Below are positions 8,218 through 15,895 of a stretch of 64,000 nt of DNA, piece by piece (the first letter of the stretch is position 1; each line of letters begins with the position of its first letter). The position numbers and the translations under genes are program-made. The notes under the pieces were generated by a model. The model did not search any database. It had not been told where the DNA came from and worked only from the letters and a program-made list of their open reading frames with translations. The DNA lies in the NCBI RefSeq assembly GCF_007197775.1, contig NZ_CP041638.1, forward strand, positions 1,550,001-1,614,000, written 5' to 3'. Source of the DNA: Thalassotalea sp. PS06. GTDB taxonomy: Bacteria; Pseudomonadota; Gammaproteobacteria; Enterobacterales; Alteromonadaceae.

Positions 8218-8745
8218 TTAATCAAGTAATTCAGACAATGCCATTTCGTCGTTTAACTGTTCAATCCAGCCATCGACTCGTTCTTCAGTTAGCTCAGGTT
8301 GGCGGTCTTCGTCAATAGCTAAGCCGATAAAATTATCATCGTCGATTAAGCCTTTAGATGCTTCGAATTCATAGCCTTCAGTTGGCCAGTGACCGACTAA
8401 AATTGCACCTTTAGCTTCAACGATATCGCGAAGTGGTCCCATAGCGTCAACGAAGTATTCTGCATAGTCTTCCTGATCGCCCAATCCGAAAATAGCTACT
8501 AGCTTATCGGTGAAATCAATTTCTTCCAGCTCAGGTAAGAAGTCATCCCAGTCACATTGGTTCTCACCGTAGTACCAGGTAGGGATACCTAAAATCAATA
8601 AATCGAATGCTGCGATGTCTTCTTTGCTACTTTTCGCAATGTCACGAACATCGACATTCTTTTTACCCAGTTTCTTCTGGATCATTTTGGCGACAGCTTC
8701 GGTATTACCTGTATCACTACCGAAAAATAGTCCAACAGTTGCCAT
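8218..8745 (-). CDS. fldA: Flavodoxin
   Basis: A small FMN protein that replaces ferredoxin as electron carrier under iron limitation. At 175 residues it is a long-chain flavodoxin like E. coli FldA (176). The phosphate-binding loop GSDTGNTEA is at 9-17, followed by the FMN-contacting TWYYGENQCDWD and GLGDQEDYAEYF segments. It lies upstream of fur with a terminator between, and 37 bases after ybfE on the same strand. Confidence 0.96.
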   Translation of the reverse strand: MATVGLFFGSDTGNTEAVAKMIQKKLGKKNVDVRDIAKSSKEDIAAFDLLILGIPTWYYGENQCDWDDFLPELEEIDFTDKLVAIFGLGDQEDYAEYFVDAMGPLRDIVEAKGAILVGHWPTEGYEFEASKGLIDDDNFIGLAIDEDRQPELTEERVDGWIEQLNDEMALSELLD

Positions 8746-8782
8746 GTTTTCTAAACCCTTTATAACTTAAATTTGAATACGC

Positions 8783-9061
8783 TTATGCGTTGACTTGCAA
8801 CGCTTGAGTTAATAGTTTTTCGATTAACTCACTGCGGCTAATGCCTTGATCCTTTGCCATCTCATCCAGCTGTTCAAAAAGCTGGTGATGGATTTTGAAT
8901 TCCACACGTTTCAGACCTTTATTCTTATCACGCTTGACCTGGTTGCGTTTATTGATTTTGACCTGCACTTCCCGAGGAAAAGGGTTGGTTCGGGGGCGTC
9001 CAGGGCGTTTTTCGTCAACAAACAAATCAATGGTGGTCAGATCCGATGCTTCTTTTGCCAT
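8783..9061 (-). CDS. ybfE: YbfE-type ribbon-helix-helix protein (LexA-regulated in E. coli)
   Basis: 92 residues. PGRPRTNPFPREVQVKINKRNQ matches the E. coli YbfE signature, followed by a basic KRDKNKGLKRVEFK and a predicted ribbon-helix-helix with SRSELIEKLL. A DNA-binding role is inferred and the targets are unknown. In E. coli the gene is part of the SOS regulon; I see no CTGT-N8-ACAG LexA site upstream here. It lies 6 bases downstream of the DUF2788 gene, so the two are probably co-transcribed, and it precedes fldA as in E. coli. Confidence 0.88.
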   Translation of the reverse strand: MAKEASDLTTIDLFVDEKRPGRPRTNPFPREVQVKINKRNQVKRDKNKGLKRVEFKIHHQLFEQLDEMAKDQGISRSELIEKLLTQALQVNA

Positions 9062-9067
9062 ATTATT

Positions 9068-9289
9068 CTAGCCGATCCCTCTACTTTCCCAAACGAACTG
9101 GATAATGCCCTTAGCAATAAATCCAGCACACCCCAGGAATAATACAAAATACACCACAAATTGACCTTTCTTGGGGACATTGTTCTTTTTCATCACGTCG
9201 TGAATCGACATCCCAATAAAGAAAAAAATAACGAGAAAAAATAAATTCAAACCTATGGTTTCAATTAACTCTAAATTTTCTGCTAGCAT
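9068..9289 (-). CDS. Small membrane protein, DUF2788-like
   Basis: 73 residues with two predicted transmembrane helices (LFFLVIFFFIGMSI and FVVYFVLFLGCAGFIAKGI) separated by a lysine-rich loop MKKNNVPKKG. This size, topology and position between ybfF and ybfE is what I associate with the DUF2788 family of Alteromonadales; the family name is from memory. No function is known. It directly precedes ybfE (6-base gap). Confidence 0.7.
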   Translation of the reverse strand: MLAENLELIETIGLNLFFLVIFFFIGMSIHDVMKKNNVPKKGQFVVYFVLFLGCAGFIAKGIIQFVWESRGIG

Positions 9290-9374
9290 AATTCGCCCTT
9301 AAAAATCAGAGCGGCACTATAGCATATGCCTTCTACAAATTACATTAGTGTCGGCGTAAAATTATCAACAATGA

Positions 9375-10151
9375 CTAATCGTTATTTGTTTCAATAAATT
9401 GCTGAACAATACGATTAAATTCCTGTGGTTTTTCGGCATGTAACCAGTGTCCTGTGTCAGCAATTACCCTGGCTTTTGCTTTAGGAAATAATTTGCCAAT
9501 AGCGTCGCGATATTCGTTAAGAATGTAGTCGGAATTTTCTCCTTTAATGAATAATACAGGACCGAGATATTGACCATCTTGCTTCACCGTTTTGCCAATT
9601 TGGTAATAACTGGCGGCAATATTATCGATACTGGCTCGCCATTTGTATCCCCGTTCTGATTTAACCAGGTTTTTCAGAAGAAATTGACGTACCCCCAGGT
9701 TCGGCTCAAATTCAGCAAGTATCTTGTCAGCTTCATTACGCTTACTAATCTGTTCAGGATTAATCGCCTTTAATCCTCTTATAATATCATTGTGATGCGG
9801 CGGGTAATCCACCGGTGCAATATCAGCGACAATCAGGCTTTTGCATCGGTTGGGGGCGGTTAACGCACATTGCATGGCAATTTTCCCCCCCATGGAATGA
9901 CCAAAGAGGTGACACTTAGCAATTTGTAAATGATCCAGTAAAGTGAGCACGTCATTAGCCAGATCGGCGTAATCCATAGACACGTGATGAAATGAGTCGC
10001 CATGATTACGCACATCAACCTGAATGACATCAAAGTTTTCAATTAAAGATTTGGCCAGGACATTAAGGTTATCCATGGCGCCAAACAGGCCATGAATAAG
10101 AATAATGGTAGGGCCATTTCCGTTGCGCTGATAATTTAAAAGAGCTGTCAT
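9375..10151 (-). CDS. ybfF: YbfF-type alpha/beta-hydrolase esterase
   Basis: 258 residues. The oxyanion His-Gly is at HGLFGAMDN (20-28), the nucleophile elbow GHSMGG at 84-89 with Ser86, and the catalytic His in DTGHWLHAEKP near the C-terminus. E. coli YbfF is an acyl-CoA/malonyl-ester hydrolase of similar size, and the position divergent from seqA is conserved with E. coli. The physiological substrate is uncertain. Confidence 0.9.
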   Translation of the reverse strand: MTALLNYQRNGNGPTIILIHGLFGAMDNLNVLAKSLIENFDVIQVDVRNHGDSFHHVSMDYADLANDVLTLLDHLQIAKCHLFGHSMGGKIAMQCALTAPNRCKSLIVADIAPVDYPPHHNDIIRGLKAINPEQISKRNEADKILAEFEPNLGVRQFLLKNLVKSERGYKWRASIDNIAASYYQIGKTVKQDGQYLGPVLFIKGENSDYILNEYRDAIGKLFPKAKARVIADTGHWLHAEKPQEFNRIVQQFIETNND

Positions 10152-10367
10152 AATTTGGATAAATTCTGCGTTAAAAATAATCCCGATAATTTACACTAAT
10201 TCGGTATCTTTAGGGTAGAGAGTTGATTATAAGCCAAGTATAATCTTTGAAATTATAAGAATTATTCATCGGACTTCAGTGATTCAACGTGGAAAAATTG
10301 AGCGCATTGTTCATTCATTGCACATTTGTGAAACTGAAGCTCACTAATCTTTAACAGTGGTATTAAA

Positions 10368-10970
10368 ATGAAAACAATTGAGATTGATGACGAACTATAT
10401 CAGTACATAGCAAGTAAAACGGAATTTATTGGCGAGAGTGCCTCCGATATCCTTCGCCGTCTTTTGGCTGCAAATTCTGAACTGTCTGCTGCGGCTGTTA
10501 AATCAAAAATTGTTGAATCGACTGTGGCGGCACAAACCGAAGCGGAAACAACTGACGTTGAAATTGCCGACGAAGTTCAGGAAGAAACCCTGCTTGTAGA
10601 AGACGTTGCAGAACAAAAAACCTTAACCAGTTGTCAGAATATCTTTGATTTAATTAACAAAGAAGAATTAGCAATGGAGCGCGGTGCAGTAGGTCGTTTC
10701 CTTAATATTCTTGGCAATTTGCACAGAGTGCACCCAAAACAGTTTTCTGCAGTGCTTGATATTCGTGGTCGTGACCGTTTGTATTTTGCACAAAGTGAAG
10801 AGGAATTGTTGGCGACAGGAAGCTCCTCAAAACCTAAGCAAATTCCTGATTCTGATTATTGGGTTATTACTAATTCCAATACGACTAAGAAAAAGCTGAT
10901 GCTAACCGATGTTGCCCAGGTATTGGGTTACAACAACGAGCAAGCGGAAAGTATTCGCGACTTTTTATAA
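10368..10970 (+). CDS. seqA: Negative modulator of replication initiation
   Basis: SeqA binds hemimethylated GATC and sequesters oriC after initiation. The N-terminal oligomerisation domain MKTIEIDDELYQYIASKT, then GESASDILRRLL, is nearly canonical. The C-terminal DNA-binding domain includes RGRDRLYFAQSEEEL and the closing GYNNEQAESIRDFL. At 200 residues it is longer than E. coli SeqA (181), because the linker at about 45-85 is extended and acidic. It lies upstream of pgm as in E. coli (58-base gap). Its presence implies Dam methylation in this organism. Confidence 0.96.
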   Translation: MKTIEIDDELYQYIASKTEFIGESASDILRRLLAANSELSAAAVKSKIVESTVAAQTEAETTDVEIADEVQEETLLVEDVAEQKTLTSCQNIFDLINKEELAMERGAVGRFLNILGNLHRVHPKQFSAVLDIRGRDRLYFAQSEEELLATGSSSKPKQIPDSDYWVITNSNTTKKKLMLTDVAQVLGYNNEQAESIRDFL

Positions 10971-11028
10971 TTAATTGTCTGCATTGAGCATATCGAGATA
11001 ACCGAAAAATCGTTAATAAGGAAATACC

Positions 11029-12675
11029 ATGAGCCCTCATCCCCATGCAGGAAAACTGGCCCGACCTGAAGATAGGATCAATATTGGTCGATTGACCAGC
11101 GATTACTTTATGTTGAAGCCTGACGTTAGTGTCGCTGAACAGCGCGTCAGCTTTGGTACCTCAGGTCACCGTGGCAGTGCCGCTAAAGTTAGCTTTAACG
11201 AACCCCATATTCTGGCGATAAGCCAGGCGGTAGCTGAGTATCGAAATCAACAGGGTTTTACCGGTCCTCTTTATCTGGGGAAAGACACCCATGCGTTATC
11301 TGAGCCAGCATTTGCAAATGCTATCAGCGTCTTGATTGCGAACAAGGTTCCGGTGGTTATTCAACAGGATGAGGGTTTTACGCCAACACCGGTTATTTCC
11401 AGATTGATTATCGCTCACAACGATACCACTGATACCAGAGCTGATGGTCTGATTATCACACCTTCACACAATCCTCCCGCCGATGGTGGTATTAAATACA
11501 ATCCTCCACATGGTGGTCCTGCAGAAGGTGAAATTACCAAGCTGATTGAGCAACGTGCGAATGAAATTCTGGCTAACGATCTCAAAGACGTAAAACAGCT
11601 GCCGTTAACTCAAGCAATGAACTCATCGTTACTGCTACGCCAGGACTTCATCGGCTTTTATGTTAATGAGCTGGCGAAAGTTATCAATCTACAAGCTATC
11701 GCCGATGCTGGGGTTAAGATTGGCGTTGATCCTTTAGGTGGTTCTGGCATTGCGTATTGGCCGAAAATCGCGGAGCAGTATGGATTGGATATTACCGTAG
11801 TTAATCCAGTTGTTGATGCCAGTTTTGCATTTATGCCACTGGATAAAGACGGTAAAATTCGCATGGATTGTTCCTCGCCTTACGCAATGGCTGGTTTAAT
11901 CGCGATGAAGGATGATTTCGATATTGCGGTAGGTAATGATCCTGATTTTGACCGCCACGGTATCGTAACCAAGTCCGGTGGATTGATGAATCCAAATCAT
12001 TACCTGGCTGTTTCGATAAACTACCTACTTACCCACCGTCAATGGCCGGCAACCGCAAGAATTGGCAAAACTCTGGTTTCCAGTTCATTGATTGATCGCC
12101 TGGCAGAAAAACTGCAACGCCCACTATCTGAAGTCCCAGTAGGTTTCAAATGGTTTGTAGATGGTCTTAGCGACAGCAGTTACGGTTTTGGTGGTGAAGA
12201 AAGCGCCGGCGCATCATTTTTGGCATTGGACGGAAGTTGCTGGACCACAGATAAAGATGGTTTCATATTAGCCTTGTTAGCGGCAGAGATATTAGCGGTT
12301 ACCGGAAAAGATCCTTATCAATGGTACTTACAGTTGGCTGACGAACTGGGTACTCCGTGTTACGGCCGCGTGGAAGCCGTCGCAAGCACGGCACAAAAAG
12401 CAGTGTTAACTTCGTTAAGCCCAGACGATATCGACCAAACGGAATTAGCCGGTGAGCCAATTACCGATATTCTTTCTCATGCTCCAGGTAATGGTGCTGC
12501 GATTGGCGGGTTGAAAGTGGTTACCGAAAATGGTTGGTTCGCTGCTCGTCCGTCTGGAACCGAAGAAATCTATAAAATCTATGCGGAAAGCTTTATTTCC
12601 GAAGAGCATTTGCAGTCTATTATTGCCGAGGCTCAGGTCTTAGTTAGCGCTGCATTTACCAAAGCTGGTTTATAA
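11029..12675 (+). CDS. pgm: Phosphoglucomutase (alpha-D-glucose-specific)
   Basis: Interconverts glucose 1-phosphate and glucose 6-phosphate for glycan and UDP-glucose synthesis. 548 residues (E. coli 546). The phosphoserine loop [11 protein letters not shown] has Ser146, the metal loop is [10 protein letters not shown], the sugar-binding loop is [10 protein letters not shown], and the phosphate-binding loop [15 protein letters not shown] is at the C-terminus. AAGGAAAT precedes ATG 11029. It probably forms an operon with seqA. Confidence 0.97.
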   Translation: MSPHPHAGKLARPEDRINIGRLTSDYFMLKPDVSVAEQRVSFGTSGHRGSAAKVSFNEPHILAISQAVAEYRNQQGFTGPLYLGKDTHALSEPAFANAISVLIANKVPVVIQQDEGFTPTPVISRLIIAHNDTTDTRADGLIITPSHNPPADGGIKYNPPHGGPAEGEITKLIEQRANEILANDLKDVKQLPLTQAMNSSLLLRQDFIGFYVNELAKVINLQAIADAGVKIGVDPLGGSGIAYWPKIAEQYGLDITVVNPVVDASFAFMPLDKDGKIRMDCSSPYAMAGLIAMKDDFDIAVGNDPDFDRHGIVTKSGGLMNPNHYLAVSINYLLTHRQWPATARIGKTLVSSSLIDRLAEKLQRPLSEVPVGFKWFVDGLSDSSYGFGGEESAGASFLALDGSCWTTDKDGFILALLAAEILAVTGKDPYQWYLQLADELGTPCYGRVEAVASTAQKAVLTSLSPDDIDQTELAGEPITDILSHAPGNGAAIGGLKVVTENGWFAARPSGTEEIYKIYAESFISEEHLQSIIAEAQVLVSAAFTKAGL

Positions 12676-12764
12676 TCGCCAGCACAGGCACTGAGAATCG
12701 TTGGCCGCATGGTTAGCATCTCAGTGTCTTTCAACATTCTCTTTCGTACAACGCCATAATCATC

Positions 12765-13562
12765 ATGAATAAGTCTTCTCCAATAGGTATTTTTGATTCG
12801 GGACTCGGTGGTTTATCCATTTGCAGGGCAATACGCGATCTGATGCCAGATGAAGATATATTGTATTTTGCCGATACAGCCAATAATCCGTATGGCAATA
12901 AACCCGATGACTTTCTACTTCAACGTTGTGAGCAAATTGTCGAGTTTTTCCAGCAACACAATTGTAAGGCCATTGTTGTCGCCTGTAATACTGCGACCGT
13001 TCACACGATTGCCAAACTGCGTTCTCGGTTTGCTATTCCCCTGATAGGTGTTGAGCCGGGAATTAAGCCGGCAGCAAAAGCGACCAAAACGGGGAGGATA
13101 GGGGTGTTGGCCACCCAGCAAACATTGCAAAGTGAGTCATTTACCAGGCTGCAACATGAAGAGTGTTCTGGGGTTGACGTTGTTGGCCAGGCTTGTCCCG
13201 ATTTCGTTAGTTTGGTTGAACAAGGCGTTATTAACGATGCCAGAGCAGCGGATGCAGTAAAAAGATACGTACAACCATTGTTGGAACAACAATGTGATCA
13301 ACTGGTATTGGGGTGCACACACTTTTCCTTTCTCTCGGAGCCTATAAAAAACCTGGTAGGAAATCAGGCGAGTATTGTAGATACAGCTTTGGCTGTTGCA
13401 CAACAGGTAAGGCGTCGGCTGATTTATGCGAAACTTGAGAAAGAAATAAGCGAACGGCCAAGCTTATCGCTTTTCACGAGTGGTAAGGTGGAATCCTCTG
13501 AATTAGCAATTGCCAGTTGTTGGCCAAAATACACGGGTACGTTGCAACAAATTGCCCTTTAA
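12765..13562 (+). CDS. murI: Glutamate racemase
   Basis: Makes D-glutamate for peptidoglycan. 265 residues. The two catalytic cysteines are in VVACNTAT (Cys74) and LGCTHF (near 184), and the substrate loop is IGIFDSGLGG at the N-terminus. A good ribosome site is not obvious, but the N-terminus aligns with the family. It is followed by about 230 non-coding bases before the peptide-export cassette. Confidence 0.95.
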   Translation: MNKSSPIGIFDSGLGGLSICRAIRDLMPDEDILYFADTANNPYGNKPDDFLLQRCEQIVEFFQQHNCKAIVVACNTATVHTIAKLRSRFAIPLIGVEPGIKPAAKATKTGRIGVLATQQTLQSESFTRLQHEECSGVDVVGQACPDFVSLVEQGVINDARAADAVKRYVQPLLEQQCDQLVLGCTHFSFLSEPIKNLVGNQASIVDTALAVAQQVRRRLIYAKLEKEISERPSLSLFTSGKVESSELAIASCWPKYTGTLQQIAL

Positions 13563-13798
13563 CAGAGTTGAATCACCTTTATTATTATCTATTGGTCTTA
13601 GTGATGCTTTAGTGAGTTTTGCTAAAAATTCCCACATTCAAGTATCCGGTGACGTACAAAAGCAAAATCTTAAAATCCTTTTCGAGCCTTTAAAACCAGG
13701 CTGTTTCAAAAACTTCCCCATCTAGTTGTGATAATTTTTTCACTTCTCGGATATCTGCCACATCCTTAAATCATGACTCATTTGATAGACGAAAAGTG

Positions 13799-15067
13799 AT
13801 GGGATTGTTTCGCAAGGAAGTTTTGGCAAGTCAGAATCAACGATTACAAGGGGCGGTGTTGCTCGCACAGCCTTTTTCGATAAATTTAGTGATCATAAGT
13901 GTCGTACTGATATTTACTCTGCTGATCTCATTTCTAGCCACGGCCAGCTATTCTCGAAAAGAAACGGTGAGAGGTTATTTAAAACCTGATAAAGGCATCG
14001 TTAAAACCTATGGTCAGTCGCACGGCTATATAAAAAGGCTACATGTTCGCGAAGGAGAGCAGGTTACGAAAGGGCAGGCATTAGTAACTTTGGCTTCGCG
14101 CGGACAGTTTGGCTTAGATGATGAGGATTATTCTAAGGTGCATTCCGAGTCTGTTAATGAGCAATTAAAACAGCAAATCACGATACAACTGCAATTGTTA
14201 ACCGATGAAATTGCTCAACATCAAAGCTTAAAGGATAAAGAAATTATGAATGTGACGACTAGGTTGGGAGTCGCTAAGAGTGAATACCAGACCTCGGTTC
14301 GTCAATCAGAGCTGCTTGAACGAAAGGTTTACATGCTCAAATCAAGATTCGAGAAAATGAAAGGACTGTTAAAACAAGGCTTTGTGTCGGATAGGGAAAT
14401 AGAAAATCACAGCCAACAGTTACTGGACTTGCAACTCGAACAGCAGATGCTTCAACGCGGTAAATTGCAACAGCGCCGGGAAATAGAGCGACTGGACTAT
14501 GCGCTGCAAGTCATTCCGGAGCAAAATCAGTTAAAGATAAATACCCTTGAGCGGCAAAAATCTGAGTTGATGAATCGTTTGAATCAGTCTATTTCCAATC
14601 ATCAACATACCATAACCGCTAACCGTAACGGAGTCGTAACCGGTATACAGGTTATTGAAGGCGAAACAATCAATCCGTCAACATTGCTGTTTTCCTTATT
14701 GCCAGAAGATACGTTACTAAATGCTGAACTATTTTTGCCAACAAAAAGTGTGGGATTCATCGGCAAAGGGCAATTAACGAAGTTACGATTTGATGCATTT
14801 CCTTATCAAAAATTCGGTGTAGTAGAAGGGCAAATTGTGGAAATTCATCAGACCATTATCGAGCCAGCTGAATTGTCAGGGCCATTTGCTATTCAAGAGC
14901 CCGTATATCGAATCAAAGGCAATTTAAACCGCCAATATATTGCCTCAAAGGGCAAGCACTTGCCGTTACGCAGCGGAATGTTGTTTCAAGCCGATATTGT
15001 TCTTGAAGAACGAAGTATCTTGGCCTGGCTGTTTGAGCCACTGATTGCTGCGACTAAAAAGCTTTAA
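13799..15067 (+). CDS. HlyD/CvaA-type membrane-fusion protein of a peptide exporter
   Basis: 422 residues from ATG 13799 (a GTG at 13796 is the alternative). One N-terminal membrane helix (SINLVIISVVLIFTLLISFL, about 29-48) anchors a periplasmic protein with a split lipoyl/barrel-sandwich (GYIKRLHVREGEQVTKGQ and, after the coiled coil, NGVVTGIQVIEGETI) around a long helical hairpin rich in Gln and Leu. The C-terminal barrel carries RFDAFPYQKFGVVEGQI, close to the pattern in colicin V secretion protein CvaA. It would bridge the ABC exporter at 15896 to an outer-membrane TolC channel encoded elsewhere. First gene of the cassette. Confidence 0.88.
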   Translation: MGLFRKEVLASQNQRLQGAVLLAQPFSINLVIISVVLIFTLLISFLATASYSRKETVRGYLKPDKGIVKTYGQSHGYIKRLHVREGEQVTKGQALVTLASRGQFGLDDEDYSKVHSESVNEQLKQQITIQLQLLTDEIAQHQSLKDKEIMNVTTRLGVAKSEYQTSVRQSELLERKVYMLKSRFEKMKGLLKQGFVSDREIENHSQQLLDLQLEQQMLQRGKLQQRREIERLDYALQVIPEQNQLKINTLERQKSELMNRLNQSISNHQHTITANRNGVVTGIQVIEGETINPSTLLFSLLPEDTLLNAELFLPTKSVGFIGKGQLTKLRFDAFPYQKFGVVEGQIVEIHQTIIEPAELSGPFAIQEPVYRIKGNLNRQYIASKGKHLPLRSGMLFQADIVLEERSILAWLFEPLIAATKKL

Positions 15068-15157
15068 TTTACCGAATGTTATTTTTACGACTTCTCTGCA
15101 TAAAACATGGAAAGGTGCAGAAAGCAGCCCCTGGGGTTGAATACATGGGGTTGTTGG

Positions 15158-15173
15158 CGGCTCTGAGGAGCCG
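15158..15173 (+). other. Hairpin in the leader of the peptide gene
   Basis: CGGCTC-TGAG-GAGCCG, a perfect 6-bp stem about 50 bases before the precursor start. No T-run follows directly, so it is not a standard terminator. It could stabilise the transcript's 5' end or the 3' end of the hlyD message. Confidence 0.4.
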
Positions 15174-15221
15174 GAGCAGTATTACTTTTAAATTTTTTTT
15201 AAACAAAAGGAGAGGTTAATT

Positions 15222-15398
15222 ATGAAAGAATTAAATATTACCGAAATTCAGGAAGTCAGTGGTGGCCATACTAAAAGCGAAGGGCAGATTGTTGGGGAAG
15301 CTATTTTAGCAACGGCCGCAGTGATCGTCGCTGGTCCAACGATTGGAGCCTTCTTGATCCTTGGTGGTTTTATTGTAAATAATATTAGTGAAGTCTAA
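15222..15398 (+). CDS. Double-glycine-leader bacteriocin-like precursor peptide
   Basis: 58 residues. The leader MKELNITEIQEVSGG fits the LxxxELxxVxGG-type double-glycine leaders cut by C39 peptidases, giving a predicted 43-residue mature peptide from HTKSEGQIVG to VNNISEV. The core is cysteine-free, weakly charged and hydrophobic, with small residues (GEAILATAAVIVAG, GAFLILGG), as in membrane-active class II microcins or bacteriocins. A strong ribosome site AAGGAGAGG (15208-15216) sits at good distance. It lies between the adaptor and exporter genes and is followed at once by an intrinsic terminator, so it is probably the most abundant message of the cassette. The NCBI label for such peptides may be class IIb lactobin/cerein-type; antimicrobial activity is inferred. 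Confidence 0.85.
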   Translation: MKELNITEIQEVSGGHTKSEGQIVGEAILATAAVIVAGPTIGAFLILGGFIVNNISEV

Positions 15399-15418
15399 CT
15401 TATTATTTTTTATAGTTT

Positions 15419-15446
15419 TAAAGGCATGATTCATGCCTTTTTTTAA
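15419..15446 (+). terminator. Intrinsic terminator or attenuator after the peptide gene
   Basis: AAAGGCATGA-TTCATGCCTTT followed by TTTT, 21 bases after the precursor stop and ahead of the downstream cassette genes. Partial read-through would give abundant precursor and less of the downstream proteins. Confidence 0.85.
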
Positions 15447-15458
15447 GGACAAATAAAA

Positions 15459-15791
15459 ATGAAACCTTTAATGAGTATGCTCAAGGAATCCGGATTTGAT
15501 TGTACTGAAGATTCAGCAGGCAATGTCAGAATAAAACACTTTCCCAGGGAGTATATTTGGTTAGAACAGCACAATGGACAATTTGTGATCAAAAACGGTG
15601 TAGTAAGGCATTTGTTGTTGGCTTTAGTGTTAACTTTGCTCTTTGTTTTCATGAATGGAAATGTTTGGGCATCTGGCTTGATATCAACGCTTGGGCTATA
15701 CAGTTATGTTCAGTCAATCAGAATCACCATAATTACCTCATCGTTAAACGTTATCTTGTCCAGCTTTATCGTAATGTCGACTAGCAAATAG
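15459..15791 (+). CDS. Small two-TM membrane protein, putative immunity protein
   Basis: 110 residues. The soluble N-terminal third (to about residue 48) contains FPREYIWLEQHNGQFVIKNG. Two or three hydrophobic helices follow (HLLLALVLTLLFVFM and, after a short loop, ASGLISTLGLYSYV and ITIITSSLNVILSSFIV). AAGGAC lies 9 bases before ATG 15459. I recognise no family. Its place directly after a double-glycine peptide and before the exporter, and its small membrane nature, fit a dedicated immunity protein, but an accessory export factor is also possible. Confidence 0.6.
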   Translation: MKPLMSMLKESGFDCTEDSAGNVRIKHFPREYIWLEQHNGQFVIKNGVVRHLLLALVLTLLFVFMNGNVWASGLISTLGLYSYVQSIRITIITSSLNVILSSFIVMSTSK

Positions 15792-15895
15792 TAAGTTTTC
15801 TATATCTATTTCGATAAAACTTATCTTTCGGCGGAATCAAAAGGAGTTGATGCTCCGCTAGTTTAAAAACAGTCTAATTGACTAAGGAGAGTCAG

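Noticed and set aside
8783..9400. LexA box upstream of ybfE/DUF2788
   Set aside because: No CTGT-N8-ACAG was found by eye in the upstream sequence, despite SOS control of ybfE in E. coli.
11281..11300. GACACCCAT inside pgm as another REP-like core
   Set aside because: It encodes the conserved GKDTHALS of phosphoglucomutases, so the match is explained by the protein and is single.
13510..13725. 71-codon frame overlapping the end of murI
   Set aside because: Overlaps a core gene in another frame, has no ribosome site or recognisable pattern, and ends in AT-rich intergenic DNA.
15102..15160. Possible second small peptide before the precursor (MERCRKQPLG...)
   Set aside because: Nineteen codons, no ribosome site and no double-glycine motif.
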